64,000 nt of DNA from Bolinopsis microptera (taxonomy: Eukaryota; Ctenophora; Tentaculata; Lobata; Bolinopsidae), in contig NC_087073.1 in assembly GCF_026151205.1 (NCBI RefSeq), positions 16,511,837-16,575,836 on the forward strand. Direction: 5' to 3'. The position numbers and the translations under genes were made by a program. Of this stretch, positions 56,101-64,000 are shown piece by piece. The notes below the pieces were generated by a model. The model worked only from the letters and a program-made list of their open reading frames with translations. It ran no database searches and was not told the DNA's origin. Each line of letters opens with the position of its first letter. The stretch's first letter is position 1.

Positions 56101-59100
56101 CCTCGCAGAAAAATAACCCTTGTTATTGGCCTTATGTTTTCACTCTATAGGTGGAGAACCTACAGATTGGGGAGAGAGTAATGCAGGAGCAGATAGAGTC
56201 TCAAGTTGAAGAGATCACCAAACTGACCAACAAGTACCATGAACTGGAGATGTCTCACTTCAGGAAGGCTGAGCAGCTCGAGTCCTGGAAAGCTATGTAC
56301 CAGAAGTTCAAATACGAAAGCGAAGCCAAGTCAGTTTTAAATTCATTTGTCGTGATATGATTTTTTGTAATGATATCGTTGAATTAACCAAATTAATTTT
56401 GATCCGATTGAGCTGTTTTTTTGCGATTTAACTGCACTGTAAGACAGAAGTTTATTAACTGACGTAATTCATTTTACAGGTACGACGAGATTGTACACGA
56501 GCACCGACAAGAACTTAGCAAAATAAAATCTGACCTCCACGATTCACTGTTTGTCGCTAAGAAGGATCTCCTTGACAAGGTATGATTCTAATTATTATGT
56601 ATTACAAGTACGATGAATCCTAACCTAACGTGGATTCTAGTCTGACACCTTTCTTTATTCATCCAGTGAAATGTACGTCGCACGTTATATTAAGTATTAT
56701 AAATCATTTGATCAAGTTTTTAAGTAAGTGCTTATATAGGAGTCAGCAATAAAGAAGCTACAAAGACAACTGGAGATGCAGAAGACCCGAGCAGTGGCTG
56801 CTCGACCTGAATACTCCTCACCGTCCCCCAATACACCTGTCATCATCAAGCGATACAGGACCCCTAAAACTCCATCTAATATTCCTAGACTTTTGGTAAA
56901 CTTTTTCGTTATATATAAAATATTGTTCACTTAGGTAATCTAAGTTAGGTTTTTAAAATGATGAGATTCTGTACGTACCAATCGATCGAATGCGTCAAAC
57001 AAAAATCTACGAACTATAGACTATACAGTACCATATATATTACATCACCATTGGTTCATTTCAGACTCCGAAAAGAAATTACGTCAGAGACTTTGACAAT
57101 TCTAGAATGGACGAAATGTCAAAACGAAACCAATCTGTGCTGCCACATTTAAGGTAAATTCAGAAAACCAATCTGTGCTGCCACATTTAAGGTAAATTCA
57201 GCATAATCGTTAAATGAATATATAATAAGGGCTGTATTAATGATAACCACTACTTTATCATCTCAATTCTGATCACCTAACAGCTAACTCTGCTTAACCC
57301 TAACAGTGACCTCTGGTGACACTACCTCATGCTCATTGTCCATCACCACACACACGTACTGACCAGCACTACTTACCGGAGTACTGCCCTTCTCTCCCAC
57401 TCTCCTAGCAAATACTCCTTCCTTTCTTACCCATCCTATCTTACAGTCCTCCAACCCACCCTCCATCATTTTCTTGCAAATAGAAACATTTACCGGATCA
57501 ACATTCCCACCTCCAACTCTAAAGACCCTGAACTCAACTACACAGTTTCCTTTCCTTGCCTTGCAGGTTACCTTAGTCCTGAGTGGGTCTATGTGAACGC
57601 TTTGTTCTGGTACCAGGACGTTTACCGTGAACACTGCCTCCCCCACTGACTCTCCCTTCTGAACCGCACATGTGTAAGTTCCGTTATCAGCTGCTGATAC
57701 CTCTGATAATCTCAAAACTAGCCCGCTAGTGGACACTCCTGTTTCTATCTTATCATCTCCCTTATACCACGATATATCCTGTGGGGTGATCCCTCTTGTG
57801 TTAACCTGACAAGTAATACTGAGATCCTGTCCTACACTCACACTCTCTACAGGATCTACTGCTTCAACCCAGGAACTATCACAGAACGGACAGCACAGGT
57901 CGTCTCTACTGGCCAGTATCTCCTCATCTTCACAGGTCAACTCACGGCAGGAGATGGGAGTGCAAGTTATCTGACCTGCTGTGTGGCAAACACATTCCTG
58001 ACATTCCCCCTCCTCTCGAACAGTATCACCTGGCTGGTAGAATGCTCCTTCGTACAAACACTCACATTCCTCACTAGTCACACATAACCCGTCCTGCAAG
58101 AACTTTCCTACCGGACAGAAACAGCCCTCAATAGTTCCTTCCGGTACTGGATGCTGGTCTAAACAGGTGGGGGTTGGTGTTGGACCCTTTGTTAGGTATA
58201 TTAGCTCTTCTGAGCACTCAAACGGGCAATAGTTAACAACCTCTCGCCAGCCTGATACATCTACTCCAGCTTCATAGCATGTAGAAACATAGTTTTCATA
58301 CTGCGAGCAAGCTGAGTTAACTACCAAGAGATGGACACAGACCTCTGACATACAGTTGTGATAGACACCTTGATCCATATCTCCTATAGGAACACTCGAG
58401 TGACACATCGAGAAAGGAGGAAGCTTTAGAACATCACACAAGGTGCTAGCTAGTTCATATCCCATGATGACATCATCACACGGGTGATATGGTGGTGGTG
58501 GAGGGTGACAGTGCTCGTCGTACTTCTCGTGAAGCATTCCCAGACTGTTAGCTGATCCTCCAGTCAGATCATCACCAGGGTCTCCATTCCAGTTGCCGCA
58601 GAGTCCCTCGGTTATATTAGCACATGAACCATGTAACCAGAGCTCTGCCTGGATGTAGGTGCCAGCGTTAGTGGCTCTGGTTCTTACTGCTGGGATCCTG
58701 TCTTTGCTGTATTGGTACAGCCTTATCTCCAGCTGCCCGTGGTTTACTATTTCTAGCCTGTCTCCGTTCTTGTGTGATTTGTAGTATGGTACTTGAACTT
58801 TCTGGTCGTTAACAAATGCGTGATACTGATTGGATATAGCAAACTTTGTCCCTTTGAAGACCACTTCGATCCGTTTAGCAATGCTAATAGCATGCCTTGG
58901 CCTGCCTAGATCCACTTCAAGGTCTGCATTCTTAAAGTAAACCACAAAATCCTCACAACTAGCAGCCTGGTAAGTACATCTCCCATCAAAGTCGTAGTAC
59001 TCCATATCAAATGTCTTATAGTGGGGGTCTCCACTACTTGTACAATAGCCCTGATTCTTTACACACAGATCAGTGCAGGTATCCTGATCTACCCAGCTGG

Positions 59101-60865
59101 TTTCCCCTTCCGGACACTTTCTCACATCCCCCACCTGCCCACCATCACACTTGCAGATAATCCCATGAGCAGTACACTCACACATCTTCCCCTCCTGGTG
59201 ATACCTATCCCCTCCCCTGAGAGACCTGCCCAGAAAGTCTACACAGGTCACATCACGTGGTGCCCCGTACACCTCTATCTCGGTCACGTGTAGAGCACCT
59301 GACTCTCCTCCCCACACTGTTATCTCTCGTCCTACCACGTTCAGCTTATCAAATACATATGCTGGTTTTCCAGGCTCGTAGTTTATTATACCGACAGTGT
59401 TACCGTCCACTGTTACGATGGCTTGGTTGAGGTTTTCCTGGCAGCAGTCCATTCTATTGAATACAACTATGCTGTGTATGAAAACGTATGTTGGGAATTT
59501 CAAACTCCACCACGCAGCTTGACCTTCAGTTATCGTTCTCTGAGGATACGCAGTGTTCGTTTGAGGAGAAAATATTATTACGGGTTAAAATATTGGTTGC
59601 ACACGTTAAAACTCCTCATTATTCCCTTAAATTGCAGTTCTTTCTTTACCTGAACTGAGTTGTCAAAAGAGCTTTTCCAATAACCATCTTTATTACTGTC
59701 AATCGCTTTCCATGCCTGACTGTTAACACCAAATCTATCTATTTGCGTCGCTACACCTTTACCTGCTATGTTCTCGTACCCAATGTTACTCCTGAAAAGT
59801 AGGGAACAGTTCTGTCATGTTTGCAGGCCATGGGCTATCGTTATCAAAAAGTTACTGTTGAGCCACAAGAATTGGTCTCACTTAAAAAAGGCTTCTCAAG
59901 AAGGTACGCAGTGATTTATGAGACAAATTAAACTCGTTACAAAACAGTACATATGATTTATACGTATGAAAAATCATAAATATAACTAACTATAAGGCTT
60001 ACCGTATAATGACCAAAGAAACAAGAGCAACTTTGAGGATGTCATATAGCTCCCATGCTAGTTCGCCGATATTAGGAATGGCAGAAAAAAAGGACTCCAG
60101 ATTGTTTTGCTGGGCACAAGGAAGTCCACTGCTTTACAGTAAGCGAGAAATCTGTATGCAATACAGTAGCAGGGTCCGACAAAAACAAGGATCAACAGAA
60201 TTTAATCTGAAATAACGTTCCACTAAAGCGAAGTAACCCGTAACAAAATTCGATGTATTTACAGAATATTGATTTCATCCCTTCATCAAATAGTTTGACT
60301 TCTCTCAAGTTACCCAGGCTTACATTCCATGATGAACTAATATTGCAGACGCACACAAGTTATTAGGCTTGCTAATGACTCTGAAAATGGTCTGTGTTCA
60401 GTCTAATCATGGTTTTAATACATAGTGGATAGCAGGATAGTGGCGGGAGAAGAAATTTGTTGTGACACGTGATCAAAATCTGTCACTCAGCAAATTTTAC
60501 CATGTTATTATGTGAATAAACCAAATTTATAATATATTATGGAGGTTTGAAGATATTGATCACCTCCAATGTCTATCCTTATATCCTTGTATGGTAAAAT
60601 CACAGCCCTATTCCACAGGAGCTGTATTTCATGTCCAAATTTGGTCATTTAATAACGATACAAGGTTAAAATGTAAAACGTCCGTTTTCAGGTCTACCTA
60701 CCCAGTAGAAGTGCAGTACAGTGAGAAACCTATCGCTCTGGACGGCTCCGGCAAGATCACCAACAGTCAACCTTTCAACCATTCAACCAGACACAATTAC
60801 AACTTCAACTCTGAACCAGCTAAGCCCAGTGCTGCTTTTGAGATTCCCAACTCTCCCAAAACCAG
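53189..60865 (+). CDS. Coiled-coil protein, 15-exon gene, function not recognised
   Basis: Exons with GT/AG borders in consistent phase: 53189-53381, 53509-53638, 53991-54103, 54272-54322, 54458-54525, 54743-54877, 55018-55137, 55303-55418, 55560-55656, 55803-55979, 56151-56329, 56480-56579, 56740-56895, 57065-57153, 60692-60865; at least 632 codons. The N-terminus (MKFVQLWNLSNELHEIDSLG... GLPDCTLRNADYQLKILVYL) looks like a small helical domain. From the sixth exon the protein is heptad-rich coiled coil (LNDRLEQCFEEISRVKTEST, KLTNKYHELEMSHFRKAEQL). The C-terminal part is Pro/Ser/Thr-rich (PSPNTPVIIKRYRTPKTPSN). The layout suggests a cytoskeletal, centrosomal or vesicle-tethering protein, but I recognise no family. 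The last listed exon either splices on (AG at 60865, then GTTTCA) or reads on to a stop at 60912-60914. The first ATG is assumed; an upstream exon is possible. Confidence 0.8.
57127..57203. repeat. 38-bp tandem duplication spanning a splice donor
   Basis: AAACCAATCTGTGCTGCCAC through TTTAAGGTAAATTCAG occurs twice head to tail. The first copy holds the 3' end of exon 14 and its donor (AAG|GTAAAT, exon end 57153); the second repeats both, 38 bases on. Use of the second donor would read into an in-frame TAA, so the first is the functional one. Confidence 0.85.
57284..59791 (-). CDS. Secreted F-type lectin / VWD / C8 / TIL / VWC / Ig protein, 5' end missing
   Basis: Two exons join in frame: 59791-59650 (SNIGYENIAGKGVATQIDRF...) and 59539-57284, ending at TAG. 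Together the first exon and the start of the second (QAAWWSLKF, VFNRMDCCQENL) form an F-type lectin-like domain. Then come: a Cys-rich VWC-like stretch; a von Willebrand D domain (CTSSGDPHYKTFDMEYYDFD ... CGNWNGDPGDDL); a C8 module (HPCDD to CPFEC); TIL and VWC modules (GCFCPVGKFLQDGLC, CECLYEGAFYQPGD, CCPFC); an Ig domain (ITCQVNTRGITPQDISWYKG, DNGTYTCAV); and a second Ig-like domain to the end. Such proteins are extracellular, in mucus, clotting or adhesion (family knowledge). The signal-peptide exon was not found. The gene lies inside the 57154-60691 intron of the opposite-strand coiled-coil gene. Confidence 0.85.
59906..60691. other. Rest of the host intron
   Basis: AT-rich. The promoter and first exon(s) of the minus-strand lectin/VWD gene are expected here or just beyond, but no exon fits by phase. 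Confidence 0.45.
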
Positions 60866-60954
60866 GTTTCAATATTACTTTAACTTTTTCAATTTAATGA
60901 AACATGTTACATGATGGATTTTGTGAACATTTCCAATCTTGTACCACTATTAAT

Positions 60955-61214
60955 CAACTTAATAACACCAGAATGTGTGTGTGTCTGGTGTCTGTCTGTC
61001 TGTCTGTCTGTCTGTGTGTAATTTCCGAACGGTTATACAAAAAAAACGGTAAGAGTTACGGGACTGGTTTTTCGGTATAGTGTCGACAAAACTCTGATGA
61101 AGCCCATAAGCAAATTTTTTTAAATCGGCCGGTGGTAAGTGGTTTAATTGATGGTTTTGTACCACAAATGTTACATAAAATGGCTTGAGAAGAACGGCAA
61201 GAGTTACGGGGCTT

Positions 61215-61255
<41 letters not shown>

Positions 61256-61741
61256 TGTATAATATGTTATAGCTGCATTTAAGTAGCGTCATAATTGGAT
61301 TAGCCCGGAAGATTCGCTGTAATGTTATACCTTAAGCTTATTAGGGGAGGGGGACTGTTAGTGTTTGGGGTCTGTTTGGACTGCAGAGAGAGAGAGAGAG
61401 AGAGAGAGAGTTCATACGACAATGTTATGCGTGTTTTCAAATATAATAGGCGGGTGTGGTGCGGAGTTAACAAGGGTTAATTTCTATAACGATTTAAATA
61501 AAAATGGAAAGCGGTTCAAGACGGGAGTGATGAGGTGTAATAGTCGGTGTTCAGACCTTATGATCATGGAATGTGGTGCCTCATGGCTAATAATGACTTA
61601 ATTATCCACAACAAATAACTGATTATGAGATTATTGTTTAAGAAACTATTGGGTCACCTAATGCAGGTATTGACTCAGCGGGTAATTACTCCTACCCTTT
61701 TTAACTGCGGCAGTGAAAACCCGGCCGAAGGCCGGGTTACA
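60955..61741. repeat. Microsatellite-rich mobile DNA
   Basis: Contains (TGTC)n at 60989-61014, (CT)n at 61215-61250 and (GA)n at 61385-61410. The phrase AAGAGTTACGGG occurs before and after the first gap (about 61048 and 61199). (CT)n and (GA)n are complementary and could pair. Frames through these tracts (runs of RE or ER) are artefacts. Likely one or more non-autonomous elements ending at 61745. Confidence 0.6.
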
Positions 61742-61745
61742 CTAG
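61718..61745 (+). mobile_element. Candidate Helitron-like 3' terminus
   Basis: AACCCGGCC, loop GAA, GGCCGGGTT form a perfect 9-bp hairpin, followed three bases later by CTAG and then T. Helitrons end in a short GC-rich hairpin, a few bases, CTRR, and insert before T. The 5' end is not identified, so the element's length is unknown. Confidence 0.4.
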
Positions 61746-62352
61746 TATATAGATATAACCATTTCATTAACTATTTCCTCTATTACAACGTAAAAGAAGA
61801 AATAATGTCATATTAGTAACAGCATCAAAACTTGACACTGAACTATTCAATGCCACGTCTTGACGCTGAATTCACTATTATGACACACTTTGTTATATCG
61901 CTTGTTAATTTTGTAGTATGTATCAAGTTGTACCAGCTGATAATTAGCACACAGACCTCATGAAATTCTGCAAGGGGTTATGGCGGTTGCATTTGCTTAA
62001 AATTTACATTCCTTTTCCGGATGAGAGCTTGTTATCAAGTGCAGCTGAGTTCAGCTCTTTTCGTTGTGCATTGCGACACTGTGTGTAACTTTGGTGACTC
62101 TATTTCAATCTGTTGAGGGATTGCGATCCAGCTTGAGTAGTTATTCATTTGCCAAGTTTCATAGTTTTTTGTTTTTTCTCAATTATTGATAGAATTAGTA
62201 TTACTTGCCATCTGATAATATACTTTGATTTAAAAAAGTTATGCTCTCTTTCTATTACCGAATACCGGGCCTATATTATGTTGCCTCAGCTCTGGTTACT
62301 TTAAAACCGATTCACCGCTTTTAGATTCTGATCATTAATGTAATAGGATAAA
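61746..62352. other. Upstream region of the zinc-finger gene
   Basis: No gene or repeat recognised. A TAG at 62344-62346, in frame with the ATG at 62353, closes the frame upstream. Confidence 0.5.
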
Positions 62353-63180
62353 ATGTTTCGTGAGGGGGATATCGCCAGGACAGCACAGTATCGAGTCAAC
62401 TTGTTCATAGATTCTTACTTAAAAGGGAACACTAAAAATTACTCTACTATAAGTGATGGTGCCTGTGAAAATGGCAACGACCCAACTGAGTTTAATCGCA
62501 AGATAGAGGGTGAAAAGTCTTTGTGCAAAGAAATTTCTCTAAATGATGAAACAATTCTTAAGAACTGTCTTGAAACTCAAACAGTAGCCCAAACAAGCAA
62601 AGAGCTGTATAAATGTTTTATGTATGAGAGTGCAGAAGAACGGCTACTAGCGCTATCTCAACCAGTGCAATCTCAACCAGTGCAATCTCAACCAGTGCAA
62701 CCTCAACCAGTGCAACCTCAACCAGTGCAATCTCAACCAGTGCAATCTCAACCAGTGCAATCTCAACCAGTGCCACCTCAACCAGTGCGATCTATAAGTG
62801 AAGGTCCTGTTTTTGTAAATTGTCGACGACCACCATCTCAAAAAGTAAAATCTCGACCAGTTGACGATCGAAAACTGTACTCTTGCCGCAAGTGTGACTA
62901 CAAGTCTAAAGCAAAATGGAACCTCCAATCCCATCAACTTACTCACACTGTTGAAAAGCCCTACCAATGTTCCCGCTGCCACTTCAAATCAAAATGGGAA
63001 TCTAGCTTCGACATGCACATGAAAAGACACGACATGATAAAACCATACAAATGTCCCACATGTGACTTTAGAACCCGCAGTAAAAATGTTCTTATCCGCC
63101 ATCGCAAAGTTCACTACAGCAACAGGAGATTTAAATACAGGGTGTTTCAAGACTCGTGTCCAAATGTCTGCTTTCCCTGA
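62353..63180 (+). CDS. C2H2 zinc-finger protein with QPV pentapeptide repeat
   Basis: Intronless frame of 275 codons with an in-frame TAG just upstream of the ATG, so the start is secure. Residues 1-101 are hydrophilic without a known domain. Residues 102-146 are nine units of [SP]QPV[QPR]. Three C2H2 fingers follow: C178-C181-H194-H198, C206-C209-H222-H226 and C234-C237-H250-H254, all CX2CX12HX3H. Linkers are TVEKP and DMIKP, near the usual TGEKP. The arrangement suggests a sequence-specific nucleic-acid-binding regulator; the target is unknown. Most three-finger proteins of this kind are nuclear (family knowledge). Confidence 0.88.
   Translation: MFREGDIARTAQYRVNLFIDSYLKGNTKNYSTISDGACENGNDPTEFNRKIEGEKSLCKEISLNDETILKNCLETQTVAQTSKELYKCFMYESAEERLLALSQPVQSQPVQSQPVQPQPVQPQPVQSQPVQSQPVQSQPVPPQPVRSISEGPVFVNCRRPPSQKVKSRPVDDRKLYSCRKCDYKSKAKWNLQSHQLTHTVEKPYQCSRCHFKSKWESSFDMHMKRHDMIKPYKCPTCDFRTRSKNVLIRHRKVHYSNRRFKYRVFQDSCPNVCFP
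62656..62790. repeat. Coding minisatellite, nine 15-bp units
   Basis: The unit TCTCAACCAGTGCAA is repeated nine times in frame inside the zinc-finger gene. Units differ mainly at the first codon (TCT or CCT) and in the last two units. Confidence 0.95.
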
Positions 63181-63471
63181 CATCAGTATTTTCCCTCAGC
63201 CAACCCAAACTTTTATGGACTCGGATAACTTTCCCATGCAACATAGCGATATAATTTGCTGTCCTTATCGTGTCTGCCTTCTCATCTTCATTTTCGAAAA
63301 AATGGGATCCGAAGACACCATGGTTACCGAGGCCCATCCAAACAGTCACATTTTCCCTAGTCTTTGGACCTTCCACAGTCTCAAATGTCGTCACCAGTGT
63401 TTAAAGTTTATAAGAGACACTCTGAAAATACCCGAAAGGTTCAGAAACAAAACTTTGTGGCTTATATATTC

Positions 63472-63477
63472 AATAAA
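63472..63477 (+). promoter_or_regulatory. Poly(A) signal for the zinc-finger gene
   Basis: AATAAA, about 290 bases past the stop codon, in a context (CAATAAAGTCTC) typical of metazoan poly(A) signals. Confidence 0.6.
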
Positions 63478-63499
63478 GTCTCATAAAATGGTATAGCAT

Positions 63500-64000
63500 G
63501 AATGATATTATGATTGGTGTAACCGAGATTGACTCAAGGCTTGGGAAACTATTTTAGAATTCCGTCAGTGTCCGTGCCTATTTTTGCTTACGGTACTACT
63601 TACTTTGAGGTACTTGACGACGTTATACATAAATATATTTAAATTCGATATGTATGTATATTTATTTCAAGTTATATTCAATGTCCAATGTGTTTTCATT
63701 CTTGGATATAATTACGATTAAGACGCGCGAACATAATGAAGTTGACTTGAACTCGACTATAGGTAAAACACTCGACGAGTGATCATAAATATTTACTTCA
63801 AAGATATTTGCATAGAAGAAACTAGAGGGTGAGAGGTTCTTTAGTAATATAGAACAATTAAATATACTTACTTAATGCCTACATTACACTGTCTGTAACT
63901 GAGGATGTTGCACGTGTCACTTGATGTGGCACGTGTCACTGAATATGACGGTTTACATCTCAACATCTGATCTAGCTACTGATATATTAGCAGTGAGGTG
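63500..64000. other. Right-edge non-coding stretch
   Basis: No gene recognised. GCACGTGTCACT occurs twice (about 63910 and 63929), a small direct repeat. Confidence 0.5.

Noticed and set aside
59829-59905. Possible plus-strand exon between TTTGCAG and GTACGC
   Set aside because: Its 77-base length breaks the phase between exons 14 and 15 of the coiled-coil gene. It could belong only to a separate transcript.
60003-60045. Possible signal-peptide exon (MTSSKLLLFLWSLYG) for the lectin/VWD gene
   Set aside because: It ends in phase 1, while the next exon at 59791 needs phase 2, so the join breaks the frame.
60959-61292. Frames with runs of Arg-Glu
   Set aside because: Translation of the (CT)n tract; no other coding signal.

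Overview
The window is animal nuclear DNA: AT-rich, with spliced genes (GT/AG introns in consistent phase), metazoan domain architectures (a DCAF12-type WD40 protein; an F-type lectin/VWD/C8/TIL/Ig secreted protein) and dense, diverse mobile elements. It looks like a marine invertebrate, possibly a cnidarian. That placement is a low-confidence inference from gene content and element types.

Layout. 1-6196: a minus-strand Ty3/gypsy-like LTR retrotransposon whose single uninterrupted gag-pol frame runs off the left edge, with its leader and presumed LTR to the right. 6197-26814 and 28497-50397: two copies of one ~21 kb segment, mostly near-identical by eye, in the same orientation. Each copy holds, in order, a hairpin repeat with a poly-C end, an MFS transporter gene, a Cys-rich gene and minisatellite region, more hairpin repeats, a GC-rich inverted-module island, a LINE remnant and a DCAF12-like gene. 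The copies differ by clean insertions. Copy 1 has a 1.43-kb TA-flanked terminal-inverted-repeat element and a 128-bp element with an 8-bp target duplication. Copy 2 has two non-LTR retrotransposon fragments and two small insertions. The MFS gene carries a different frameshift in each copy. Positions ~9030-12460 of copy 1 are a garbled version of good sequence in copy 2 and should not be trusted. 26815-28496: spacer with one orphan GST-like exon and a repeat.

50398-52135: a second kind of hairpin element, repeat modules and a tRNA-derived SINE. 53189-60865: a coiled-coil protein gene with 15 phase-consistent exons. Inside its 3.5-kb intron, on the opposite strand, lies a gene for a secreted F-type lectin/VWD/Ig protein. 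60955-61745: microsatellite-rich mobile DNA ending in a Helitron-like 3' terminus. 62353-63180: an intronless gene for a three-finger C2H2 protein with a QPV pentapeptide repeat.

The genes do not form a pathway. The main stories are the duplication (true tandem copy or unmerged haplotypes), the element polymorphisms it exposes, and a family of hairpin elements that begin and end in long G/C homopolymers.
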